A model generated the notes under the pieces. That model saw nothing but the letters and a program-made list of their open reading frames with translations, searched no databases and was not told the DNA's origin. From Rhynchosporium graminicola (lineage: Eukaryota; Ascomycota; Leotiomycetes; Helotiales; Ploettnerulaceae), in contig FJUW01000012.1 of NCBI GenBank assembly GCA_900074885.1, positions 1-64,000 of the forward strand: a stretch of DNA of 64,000 nucleotides. Direction: 5' to 3'. Below, in pieces: positions 1 through 10,899 of this stretch; the stretch's first letter is position 1, and every line of letters starts with the position of its first letter. The position numbers and the translations under genes were made by a program.

Positions 1-999
1 TCCTCTTCTATAGTTTATTATACTTCTTACTAATTATACTACTTCTTAAATACCTTCAAATTCATCTTTATAACCTTTAAGACTCTAGCTTTTATTCTAA
101 GCTCTATTCCCTCTCTAATCGTCGTCTCTAATATTATAGCTATATTATACTCTTACTCTATAAATATCTTAATAGCGAAGTCGAATTGCGAAGCTATAGA
201 AGCTTTAGGGGGTAGTAAGAGCTTATAAAGAAACGTTTTCAGCGCAAATAACACCTCCTTAGAATTACTACTACTACGCAGTAAGCTCGACTCTCGCAGA
301 TCTGCTATCGATAGAAACTTACTCCTAACTCTCTTCTATAATCGATTTAGAGGTAATTAAAGTTCAGGCAGTTGATATTCATAGTCTAGAGGAGGTATAT
401 TAAGTTAAGGGTATATCGGAGGTTAAAAATAGCCCTATAGGCTAGGAGTATAAGGAGACTATACCGGAGGAGGTTAAGGAGGTTATATTATAGGGTACTA
501 ATATAGGAAGCTATTTAGAGGCTAATAAGGCGTCTGCAGAGGGTATTAGGCTCCTGTTCGACGTTCCGGTAATAAAGATAAATTATAGTAAGACTCTCTC
601 TTCTTCTACTTCCTCTCTCTTCTCTCCTTTACTTCTTCTGCCTCTCGAAACCTAGTAAGCTCTCTTAATAAGTCTCCTCTATGAAGTATAGAAAGCTTAT
701 TAATTATAGTAACTCCTTCTTAAATATCATAGCCCTAGCGAGTTAAATCAGCTCCTAAGAGGTAATAGTGCTTATTATTATTTACCTAGTAAAAGCGAGT
801 AGTTAAACTATAAGAGCTAACTTTGCAAGCCTATAGTACTTGAATTAAGGTTAAGAGCTCCTTAAAGGTTCCTTTTTCGGCTTAATAGCTTAGTTTCTCC
901 TCCTCTATTAACTATACTATCGCTATACGAGGTTTCTTAGGCTTTAGTACCTCCTCTCTCTCCTCTCTCAGATCTCTATATATACGCTTTAGAATAGCA

Positions 1000-1685
1000 A
1001 TAATTAGAGGCTTTACTAGTACTAGATCTTTCTATAGAGGTCGAACTATACTCTGAGGAGTTAAGAAAATACTAAAGAAAATCTAGAGTCTAAGTATCTT
1101 CTCCTTGCCTTTAGCTCCCTAGTTTGAAACTCGTTTAATAATATAGTCGAAATCAGCTGAATTACTGATATCTACTTTAGTCGGATTACTATTAGCTCTA
1201 TACGTAGCGTACTAGTAAGTATAATCTCTTCTTAGGCTAGAAATACCCCTTGAATTAATAGTATTATCTGCTACCTTTCTAGCAGTCTCCTTAATCGATT
1301 AGTAGGTATATCCCTCCTCTCCTAGCTTATTTGAAACACTACTAATTATACTGCTAATACGCTCGCTGTCTAAGTAGTATCGAATTTCCAACTCTATAAC
1401 CTATATAATAATCTGCGGAGGCGAAGAAGAGAGTATAATCGATTCAGGTGGAGGTGGAGGCGTCGATTGGCTTGCTATAGCTAGTACTAGTACTATAGCT
1501 AGTACTATAGCTGCAACTGAGTCTATAGTAGGCTCAGTAGACTCAGTTGCAGTACTCTTAGTATTGATTTTCAGGGTTATTTTAGCTAGTTATACTAGCG
1601 CAGAAGGTAGTCGAGTACGTAGTTTAGTCGATTTACGTCCTTTTGGAGCTTTTATACTAATCTTAGAAGCAGATTTAGGAGGCAT
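1000..1685 (-). pseudogene. RIP-degraded reading frame of unknown function
   Basis: On the minus strand an ATG at 1,685 opens a frame starting MPPKSASKISIKAPKGRK, a basic Lys/Arg/Ser-rich N-terminus, followed by a Ser/Thr- and Pro-rich stretch with five consecutive prolines. The frame then continues with scattered TAG/TAA codons of the kind RIP makes from CAG/CAA, and related open stretches extend towards base 100 in shifted frames. No family is recognised. A basic N-terminus of this sort fits a retrotransposon gag or a DNA-binding protein, but that is only a guess. It lies just left of element C and is not part of it, because the C target duplication separates them. Confidence 0.4.
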
Positions 1686-1839
1686 AGCCGCAGACTAAAT
1701 ATATACTCTATAGATCAAGAGCTTTAAAAAGAAGTAGTTTAGAGGCAAATCGGTATAGTATTCATAGAGCTTCAGTAGTTTCTAGTTCTGATAATTATAG
1801 TATATTAATATTTAGTAGGGTTCACACTAAAAGGCGGTG

Positions 1840-1964
1840 TGTAAGGGGCGAGCCCCAGGATTAAGCACCGGCGATGCCTGTGCTTACTAAGCCTAGCGGC
1901 ACCCGCATGTTTTCCTTCGGAGCCAGGCTAGAACCTGACTTTCTCCTGTATCGAACTTCTCGAA
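1840..1964 (+). repeat. 5' LTR of element C, truncated
   Basis: Direct repeat of 4,596-4,763 and 19,808-19,975. It includes a GC-rich dyad (GGGGC-GAG-CCCC) at the start and keeps several CA/TG dinucleotides, so it is less mutated than its surroundings. Similarity to the other copies stops near 1,964, after the shared segment ending in TCGAACTTCT; the last roughly 40 bases of the LTR are absent. Confidence 0.8.
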
Positions 1965-1984
1965 AATGATACTCTGAGGATAAG

Positions 1985-3330
1985 GCTCATCCAGTCCGTC
2001 CACGACTCGCCGGTCTACAGTCATCCAGGGCGGGACTCCACTATATCGATATTAGGACGCTCCTTCTACTAGCTACTATAGTCGAGGCATATAAGATAAT
2101 TCTTAAGGAACTATAATTATTATAGGAGAAATAAAGTATAGAGGGAATATAAGCACGGACTCCTGAGACTACTGCCAGTTCCCGACTAATTCTTCTAAGA
2201 GATATCTATAGACTTTATAACTAACTTACTAAACTCTTAAGGTAACTATTACCTTTAGGTAATTAAAGACCGGTTAAGTAAATAGGTAGTTATCGAAGCG
2301 ATACCTAGTATAAAAGTAGAGGAATACGCCGAGAAATTCATAGAATACTAAGTAAGAAACTATAGGATACCGCGAGCGATTATAAGTAATAGAAGTACTA
2401 ACTAAATAAGTATATTCTAGAAGACTTTTTATCGCTTAATCGGCATATAATAAAGACTTAGCTCTAGATACTACCTATAAACTAACAGAGGACTAGAAAA
2501 GCTAAATCAAGATATCTAAGCTTATCTACGAAACTTTATTAACTAAGAGTAGTCCGACTAGAAAAAGTAGCTCCCTATAGCTTAGTTAGTATTAAATAGA
2601 TATTACTACGCGAGCCTCGAGATAAGCTTATTCTTTACTATATACGAGTACGAAGCGCTATTACTTATACTATTAGAGATAGAACCCGAGATTAACTTCT
2701 AGTTACTATTAAGCGAACGAGCGGTAGTATTTATAAAGAAGATAAAGAAGATTACTAACTTATACTAGTCGAATATAGCGGCGTCCGCCTAGAAATAGGA
2801 AGATAGCGCTAATAGGATAAGGACCCTAGCCCTAGTGTACCGGAAGAGAGATAAGGTATAGTTAGACTTATATAACTACCGGATAAATCGATTAAAAAAG
2901 AGTCTTAATACGAAGCACGCTAAATATATAATAGACGAAGTATTATCGCTAGTAGCTATTCGTCTATCTAGGGTCCCTAGTAATATTTACCTAGTATTCT
3001 ATATAGATCTATTACGACTAGCGAGCTACGATCTATTACTTAGGCAGGAGACTAACGATAGTTAACCGGGGCCTGTACTATTCGAGACTTACGAAGAATA
3101 GTAAGTAGAGGAGATTCTTTACGCTAGAGATAAATCGAGGAGAAAAGGGAAAGGCAGGGAAGTACTAGTAAAGTAAGCGGGTTACTACGAACCTATATAA
3201 GAACCTATTGAAGACCTATCGGATACTATAGCTATAGACGAGTTCGAAAGCAAGTATAAAGATATTAAATACTACGATAGACTTAGATAAGTATAAGAGA
3301 AAAAGAAGAATAAGAGAGGATCTGATTAGT
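1985..3330 (+). pseudogene. Integrase and chromodomain remnant of element C
   Basis: The plus-strand frame begins with an H2C2-type zinc-binding segment (HDSPVYSHPGRDST) at about 2,000-2,045. The integrase core follows: a first catalytic Asp in IDFIT at about 2,205-2,220, and the second catalytic segment at about 2,376-2,400 reading IISNRS, where Ty3/gypsy integrases have Asp in place of this Asn. A C-terminal chromodomain at about 3,085-3,260 shows VEEILYARDK and REVLVK followed by a stop where Trp is expected. Many TAG/TAA codons replace CAG/CAA or TGG. Chromodomains on integrase define chromoviruses and target heterochromatin in related elements. The copy cannot encode an active enzyme. 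Confidence 0.85.
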
Positions 3331-4595
3331 TTTAAGCGGGTTATAAGTATTAATAAGAGGAGTTCAGATTTCTTTTATATTATTTTATTAATTCTAAAAA
3401 GTAATATAACCTAACGAATTTCCTTAGGACTTTATTCTAAAATAACCGGACTTATTTAGCGCGATAAGCACCTAGAACTAGAGTAAGAGGGACTTTACTA
3501 GTACTATAGTAGTTAGCGATAGAAAATAAGCGGACTACGAGAAGCTTACGTCTAACCCTACTAAGCGATAATATTAGTAACCGAATTAGTGACTTCGGTA
3601 GCGATAGGGCTAAAACAAGCGGTTAGCGATAAAGAATAAGCGGAGTCCGAGGATAGGTATAGGGAGAGAAGACTAGCGGCTTAGAGAAGCTTTAAGGCCT
3701 TCTAGGCCTTAAGGACCTTACTAAGATCGCGGTAAGCGTTAGCACTAAATAAGCGATTAGTAATAGAAAACGATTAGAGTCTAATAACTTATATAGTATC
3801 TCTATTAGTAGAGCGGGTCTAGATAATATAAGTAATATATACTATTTAAGGACTAAGCGGTTAGTAACGTTTTTCAGGCGGAGCCCGGGATAAATATATA
3901 AGTTTTTATAGTTCTTACGCTTATAAGAATAAGTTATATAAGCGCGGGAGTAAGCAGACTATATAAGTTAGTAGATATCAGGCGAAAATAAGCAGGATCC
4001 GACTTATATTCTAGTCGATATAGTCGACCCCGGAGAGAGTATAAGTAATATAGTAGATAATAGAAGCTATCTGATTCCGATTAGTAGTAAGCGGGATATA
4101 GTACTTTTAGAGTAGAGATAGGAGATAGCGAAAGGGAAAGAGTAATTAACGCTAAACGATCTTATTAACTTATAGTTTATAATAGTTAATTAAGAAGAAA
4201 GGAATTAGTCTATAAAGTAATAGAAGAAAGTATATATAGCTAAGGCAGGAGTATTTACTAATTCAATTAATAATAGGAGAGAGAGCGATAATAAAGAAAT
4301 AAGAAGACGTAATAAGCCTTATTATTATCGTAAGCCGGAAATAAACAGAGAAGTTATATAAATAAATAACCGGAGGCCTTATACGACTTTACTAGTATTA
4401 TTAATTATTCCTTTACTATCGGTTCGCTATTATACTTTATCGGTCTGCTATTATTATTAACTTCTAAGCGAAGTCGGCACGAAGCGAGAAAAAGAATCGC
4501 AGATATAATAAGCCCCGACTATATATAATAAGGCGGGATATAAGTCTTTAAAGGCGAACCCCGATATAAGATAAGCGGAAGGAGGAGGGGAGTAA
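3331..4595 (+). repeat. 3' internal region of element C, repeated in D
   Basis: Noncoding or unrecognised region between chromodomain and 3' LTR. From about 3,681 it is a direct repeat of 18,868-19,807, with scattered C/T and G/A differences typical of independent RIP. Within 3,500-3,800 a short motif around TTAGCGATAGAAAATAAGCG recurs imperfectly at about 3,511, 3,621 and 3,751, suggesting a degenerate tandem repeat of roughly 110-130 bases. Confidence 0.65.
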
Positions 4596-4763
4596 TATAA
4601 AGGGCGAGCCCCAGGATTAAGCACCGGCGATACCTATGCTTACTAAGCCTAGCGGCACCCGTATGTTTTCCTTCGGAGCTAGGCTAGAACCTGACTCTCT
4701 CCTGTATCGAACTTCTTGAATACTACACTTGACCATCTGCGTACGCGTTACTCACCCGTGACA
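4596..4763 (+). repeat. 3' LTR of element C (168 bp)
   Basis: Starts TATAAAGGGCG (the 5' copy has TGTAAGGGGCG) and ends GTGACA. It has the same length as the D copy at 19,808-19,975 and is followed at once by the CGGTG target duplication. Confidence 0.82.
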
Positions 4764-4768
4764 CGGTG

Positions 4769-5690
4769 TACCGGCGTTATTTACTAAAGAATCACGCTAA
4801 ACCGAAGAATAGCTTATACACGTCACGCTGCTCGGCCCAGCTGACACTTCACAATTATGACATGTCATTGCCTCACAGTACAGCTGAAAGCCACATCCAC
4901 ACACATAGCAGCGCCTTATCGTCATATTACTGTGTGATAATGTGATAATTTGATAATCTAATGTGCTTCTAATCAGACATTAAGCTGCACTAGTGATGCA
5001 TAGTGCGATGTGTTGCGTGGCATGGAAATGCTCGCAGAAGCTAAGAAGACAAGCTTGGATATGGAAGACACTGTGTGAACATAAATCCTATTGTGCAGGT
5101 CGGGGTCCTATTTCCCACAGCCCTCGACTATGCTGGAAGAGTGTATTATCTGTGTCGTAATCCTTATCTCTCGATATCATCCTTGAGAAGCTGAAGATGT
5201 TCTCAATGCATTCGGCTCTATGGTTGACACGATAAATCAGAGTGAGTCATAGGTGAGTGGGGCTTCCACCACTAGAGATCGTCACTCTCTTCGATTCGAG
5301 GTATCGAACTGCGTGGCCTGCCATAAATCCGCACGCCACAGCCGCTACAAGGATATTGACGATCTCCTACATAGCGGGAAGGTTGGAGAACTCGAATGAA
5401 ACCTTTTAAAAGGTTAAAGAGGTGATATAAACCCATTGGTATAGCTATAGTAGAAGGGGGTTATTTTGATAGAATAATAGACTCATCGCAAATCAAATGT
5501 GATGACGCGACTGTAATTTTTCTTAATCGGCAATACTTCAGAAGCTTGAAAGTGGGCTCGGAGTGCGTCAGACACAAAATGATAGTAGATACTATGTTGG
5601 AAGTTGATTTAATGAAATCTGAAGTCAAAGTACCGTCTATTTTTTCCGGCACGGAGGGTTTTCCGGCGCGCAGGGATAGACGTTACATAT
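4769..5690. other. Island of normal base composition between repeats
   Basis: About 920 bases with ordinary CA/TG content, lying between element C and the long RIP block. This is probably the single-copy DNA into which element C inserted. I see no convincing gene, tRNA or conserved motif. An AT-rich run with GTGATAATGTGATAATTTGATAAT near 4,934-4,960 is the only simple structure. Confidence 0.5.
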
Positions 5691-7789
5691 TCCCTTATTT
5701 CGAGACCAAGTCCATTAACTATTAATAATTCATACTCAGACTATATAAGAGGCTCCTTAATAATTCTTTTAAAACTTCTTAGCTAAGTTATGACTTATCG
5801 ACTGAAAGCAGATAATAGCTATATTTACTTATTAGGCACGCGTAGCACGCCTAAAGGCAGTTCAAATATAGGAACACTATAGATATCCTTTTTATCCCCG
5901 GACAAGTCTAATAAATCCTCGATTTCAATAGATCTAATATCGCTCGAAGATATACTAGTTATTCTTTCGCTTTCGAAATCATACTCGGGGTCGAAATGAA
6001 TCTAATAGGTCTCTAAGTCTAGCTAGCGACTCCTGATCGCTCTTGAGTTCGCTTCTTATAATAATATCTAGAAAGATACTTAGAACTTATTAGAAGAAGA
6101 GCTAGATACAGAACAGGAACGCGAAGACTTTAAATTTTATCTAGAAGCTAGGTCGAGTAGAGGGATGCTTTTTTCGAAGATATAAGAGCGTCTACTAATA
6201 ATAAGTAATAATATATCGATCGATAGAGCTATTTTAGTAATACTTATTTCACTATAAGTACTAATTAATAAGTGTATTAAGGGCTACGAGTAATCTATAA
6301 GTATTAAGACTAGCGCGAGTATATCTATTTAGGGTTTCGATATAGGCAGGATAGCTTTATCCGATATAGAGACCTTAACAACCCGCTTAGTAGTTCTATC
6401 TTTTAATTAAATTTAGCTTATAGTTAAGAATTACTTCTTATAACTTACTATAAATCTTATAATTATATTACTCTAGCTTATATATACGCGACTAGATTTC
6501 AAGAGATCCTGGTATTTTAGAAGTCCTTTAACCCGAAGCTTTCTAAGAATAAGTCAGAAGGAGTAATATAATAGAGACTTTCGATACTATACTTATAATC
6601 TGAATAGTCGCCTGCTAGTTTCTTCTCCGCTTTTAGTATAATAGGTTCTCTATATCTAATAGATATTATAATATAAGTATTTAGTATATTAATACTTATA
6701 ATAAAATCCGAGATTTATTCGGGGTTCGTTATCTAGCTAAGCACCTCGCGGGCTTTTAGATAATCCGTATTATCTAGATCATCTATAGGGCCCTATATAT
6801 TCCTAGTTCAGTCGTACCTCTATATTATTCGCTAAAAAGAAGGCTAAGCGGGGTTTCGCTTATTTATTCACTAAGCGGGCCTTTATAACAGAAGAGTCTA
6901 TTCTACTACCTTAGTTTCTGCTATTTCTGCAGGGAAGTCGATAATCATAGGATAGGCTTATTAATTTCATTAATAAATATATCTAGTAACGAGATTTTAA
7001 GCATTTCTTACTTCTATCGAATATTAACTTTCATAAAATTAAGAAAGAATCCTGCATTTGCGAATAATCTTATTTAGAACCTTACTTCTTATTCTAGCTT
7101 ATATTTCATATAGTTTTCGAAACGATTATTACTAGTATAGTATTATCTATAAGCGGTATTATACTATTTGCTATAGGAATAGTTATAATCTATATTATCC
7201 GACTTCTATATCTTTTACCGCTATCTAAAATACTGTTGGTATACTTAATATCCCCTATTAGCTCTCTTTAGATCTGTTATATTCGCTAGTCTAGTAGGAA
7301 GAATATGATATTATATTATTTCTATCAGACTCGAGGGCTTATACTCAGAATAGGCCTAAACGAGTTTAGTATTAATTACTATAAAGGATTCTAAATAATC
7401 TATAAGGGAGAGTTCGATAAGGCTAAGGTCTATATCTATCGGTTCTCTAATTATAAGTAGATAGATTCTCTCTTATAATAAATAACTTTTAGTTAACTTT
7501 TAGTAGAATTCGAAATATGATTAGTACTATTTACTAAGAAGAGTATACTATATATAGATAAATATTCTCGAATATCTTCTTATAATTAAAAATCTAGATA
7601 TTACTAAGTTTAAGATTAGCTATATCTATAATTATCTATAAAAGGCTTTTGCCTACGATTTATATGGCTATAAATTCAGCAGCCGAGATCGATATTTATC
7701 TTTTCGCCTATGATTATTCTATTAATCTTCTCTAATCTTATTAGTTTAGGATATTAATATCTAGTAACCTTATTAATAATTCCGAAAGA
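5691..7789. other. RIP-degraded sequence, origin unresolved
   Basis: Heavily mutated, TA-rich sequence with frequent TAA/TAG in all frames. I read several frames on the plus strand and sampled the minus strand without finding a secure reverse transcriptase, integrase or transposase motif. It is contiguous with the older sequence that element A later interrupted. Confidence 0.4.
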
Positions 7790-7799
7790 AGAGGAAGTT

Positions 7800-8290
7800 A
7801 TCTCGATTAATACTTCGCTAAATTACTATATATATTCTATATTAGCGAATTCCCCTTATTAGTATCGATTTCGAGCTGGTTAGGAATTAGTATTATACTT
7901 ATATATATTAAATAGACTCGGAAAGATTTAGAAGACTTGATACTTAAGAAATATTTCGATACCGAGAAGCTTGTTCTGAAAGAAGAAAATTTAGCACTCG
8001 AATAGGTTCCTATAGTATTTAAGTAGATATATAACATGTATTAAGAGAATGAATTCGAGGAATCGAGAGTAGAAACGCTTTACTAATCTATAGACTAATA
8101 GACCTATTAAATTATAGAGATCGCGAGCGATATACTGGATTTTAATATTATTACGCTAGAGACTACCGGGGACGCCTTTATATAGATATACTTTTAGTTA
8201 TCTCTATATCTAAGGCTTTAAGATAAGTTACGAAAAGAGCTCTATACTCTACTAACGATAATATAATAATCACTTAGTACGCTAAGGTAA
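7800..8290 (+). pseudogene. Possible cytochrome P450-like remnant
   Basis: Plus-strand fragments in neighbouring frames resemble parts of fungal P450s. About 7,815-7,850 reads ISINTSLNYYIYS, where P450s often have a segment of the type NEVSIATPSALNEIY. About 8,120-8,180 reads IASDILDFNIITLETTGDAF, where the I-helix has a Gly-x-Asp/Glu-Thr-Thr type motif. About 8,224-8,255 reads QDKLRKEL after an internal stop nearby. I could not find the K-helix ExxR or the haem-binding Cys region. The match is weak, and chance similarity in low-complexity RIP sequence is possible. Confidence 0.25.
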
Positions 8291-8689
8291 ATAGGCATAA
8301 TAGAATAGTAGAATAGTCGCTAGAGGTTCGCTAGTAATAATCTAATTGATATAGAAACTAATTACTAAAGAGAGAAGGTTCTTCCTTCCTCTCTAATTCT
8401 GAAATATAAGAGTAAGAGGCATTAAGCGTATAGACCTATTATAATATCTTCTCTTTTAAATACTTCTATCCTAGAAGTGAAAGTATTAAAATACCCTAGC
8501 TAGTAATACTTCAGCGAGACACTAGCGAGGCGCTCCTTTCAGGATTTACTTTTATTCTAATTCTTCTTTATTATTAGTAAGGCTAGAATACAGGGTATAG
8601 CACTAGGTAACTCCTTTATATAACTCTTAACCTTCTCTCTTCTCTTCCTCTTTAAATAACTAATAATAATAATACTATATATAAGTTAT

Positions 8690-9039
8690 AAACCTGATAT
8701 ACTAGATACTACTAACTTAACTTTTTAGCTCTTAAAAAGAACTTTCGTAAGCGCTCTACTAGTAGTTCGCTAGATACTACTTCTCCTTTTAGTAATAATT
8801 TTACTTCTATTAATAATAAGAGTAAAAAAATAATAGCTAGCGGATTATCAACTAAGCGCTAGTAAGCTGAAGATTATAATAAGAATACTAAAGGCGAGCT
8901 AAGCTAAGATAATAGCTTATCTACTTATTATAATAAGACCTTTTATATTTATTAAAAGAATATATAGATAAAGTCGAAGGCTTATGCTAAAGTGAACGAG
9001 AAGATACTACGTCCGGAGACTTACTTACGATACGCTAGC
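8690..9039 (+). pseudogene. Left half of an old reading frame split by element A
   Basis: A plus-strand frame with few stops, all TAA/TAG, runs up to the element A insertion. It includes the segment AYAKVNEKILRPETYLRYAS just before the junction. Removing element A and one copy of the CTAGC duplication lets the frame continue without shift into 16,820-17,300. No family is recognised. It is either a host gene remnant or an older transposon protein. Confidence 0.5.
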
Positions 9040-9307
9040 TGTAACGACACAAGACTCAAGGCGGTATATAAGCAAGAATAAACGAGTAGGGAAGCTGAGA
9101 GCGATCTTATATAGTCTACTACGAAAGAAACAAAAAGATAAGGAAGAAAGAAGAAGAGAGATAGAGTGCAAAGCACCTTATATATATACGCCGGTACTAG
9201 TCCGATACTATACCGGGTCGGATACTAGTTCTGCCGGGATACCTATGAACTTAGGCCCTAGTATCTATCCTTCTTCTTATATAATATTCAGGTGAGCTAT
9301 CGTTATA
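9040..9307 (-). repeat. 3' LTR of element A (268 bp)
   Basis: Left terminal repeat; it is the 3' LTR because the element is on the minus strand. It matches 16,549-16,814 and the reverse complement of 22,901-23,167, with mostly C/T and G/A differences. The outer edge abuts the CTAGC duplication; the inner edge is followed by the C-run polypurine tract. Confidence 0.92.
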
Positions 9308-9879
9308 TTACCCCCCCCCTAAGAAGAGCTTAACCCTAAGCTCGGAAGATTATAGTTTATACTAGAATTAGTCTTTATTATAACTATTTTCGTCGATATT
9401 CGCGTAATAAGCACTAGCCGCTCTTTAGTAGTAATAAATTCTTTATTAGGATCTGACTAGTTACGTTACTATAATAGTACTATATTAGTTATAGCTTCCA
9501 AATCAGGCAGTAAGCGGTATTTACTTTATCTGTTTATAGTAGGAGTCGAGTTTAAGTAAGGCGTAGGGTATATAAAGGAAGGGGTTTATTAATATTAGAG
9601 CATTTCCTTTTAAAAAACAATAACTAATTTAACTTATAAGTTTAATCTCCATAGAATAAAATAAAGCTACTAAAGTAAGTATTATTACTAACTACTATAG
9701 TAGTCTACTATAATCTTATATATTAATCGACCTAATTAACTCTTCTCTTAATATAAGTAAGTTTCCTATTTTAGTTTTAGGAATAATCCTTAAGTATAGT
9801 ATAGGAGTTTCATAGATCTGTAACGCTAACTCCTATAGTGCTTTTACTAGTTCCTACCGGTACTCTTTTAGTAGCGTAT

Positions 9880-10815
9880 TATATATATTACTTATAATAT
9901 ATTCGCGCTTTCCTTAAGATAAAGTATAATAATACTCCTATTTTAGAACTCCTATACTCGTTTAATAAGCTTAACTCTAAGCTTTATAAGTATTATTTAG
10001 CGTTAAAGAGTAGTTATAAGTATATAAGTTACTTGAACTTAAACGTAGTTATATATACTAACGTGTTATAGTTACTTAACTACGTTAATATAAAGTATAC
10101 TATTCTATCTAGTTTACTTCCTAGCAGCGAAGCTAAAGACGCAGAGCTAAATCAGAGTAATATTATAGCTACTTATAAAGCTATTAATCGGATCTATCGT
10201 CTTACGAAATCTACTACTCCTACTATTACGTTAGAGATTATTACTATATAATTAGCAGAAACTTAAGCTTTAAGGCGTTCTATAGAGAAAGTATTTAAGG
10301 AGTTAGAGTTTATTAAGGTAATAAGTTACGATCTTAAACCCTTAGATACTAGTATAATACTAACGCGATATAAGATTTAGATCTTATAATAGTTAAGTTA
10401 GCGGAGTCTAAGTTAATAGCTAAAATAGTATTAAAGTAGATAAAAGAATTAAATAGTATTATACGGGAATTTATAAAGAAATCTATATTTAAAGCTATAA
10501 TATCTAATACTAGAGGAAAGAGGAATTTACCTTCTAGTTCAAAGATAGCGTTAGATCTAGATACTCCCGGACCCTCTCTAAAGAAGAAAGCCTATAGGAT
10601 TAGCTATTATACTTAGTCTACTATTAGAGCTATATTAGTAGATTTAGGTAAGGAGTTAGATATAGTAGTTCCGGTTCTAGATATTCTAGATTTACTAGAA
10701 GCTTTAGAGAACTTAGGAGAGAAAGCTAGTAAAGTAAAAGTAGTTAAAGAAGTAGAGTTTTAGATATAGCGTTATTATAGAGTATAATCAGAGGATTATT
10801 CCTAGTAATAAATTC
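9880..10815 (+). pseudogene. Antisense accessory reading frame in element A
   Basis: On the plus strand, opposite to gag-pol, a frame of roughly 300 codons is interrupted only by TAA/TAG. Segments read ELLYSFNKLNSKLYKYYLA (about 9,940-9,998), then a Lys/Leu/Ser-rich stretch, then EFIKKSIFKAIISNTRGK (about 10,465-10,520), SLKKKAYRISYYT (about 10,577-10,616) and an acidic Leu-rich tail near 10,650-10,760. The same protein segments occur in element B on its minus strand at 21,430-22,330. The frame changes once between about 10,320 and 10,390, in a stretch that aligns poorly, so an intron or an indel lies there. The product is unknown and no family is recognised. Similar-position antisense frames are known from some plant LTR elements. 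Confidence 0.6.
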
Positions 10816-10899
10816 TAATACTAGTAACTATAATAGCTTATTATCCTCTAAGTAACTATAGTTATCTATTCCGTTTTCCTAGGCCTTAATTTACTAATC

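Larger units (their letters stand above)
1840..4763 (+). mobile_element. Element C: internally deleted Ty3/gypsy chromovirus with target duplication
   Basis: A terminal repeat starting TGTAAGGGGCG at 1,840 and one ending GTGACA at 4,763 are bounded by identical five-base target duplications, CGGTG at 1,835-1,839 and 4,764-4,768. The 3' LTR is 168 bp (4,596-4,763) and is preceded by a purine-rich polypurine tract at about 4,577-4,592. The 5' LTR is recognisable only to about 1,964, then the sequence jumps directly into the integrase zinc-binding region. Gag, protease, reverse transcriptase and RNase H are missing. Either the element transposed as a deletion derivative or it lost about 4-5 kb after insertion. 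RIP is heavy in the coding part and lighter near the LTRs. Confidence 0.82.

Noticed and set aside
5280..5345. tRNA-like TTCGAT/GTTCGATACC box
   Set aside because: No acceptor stem or A-box at suitable distance on either strand.
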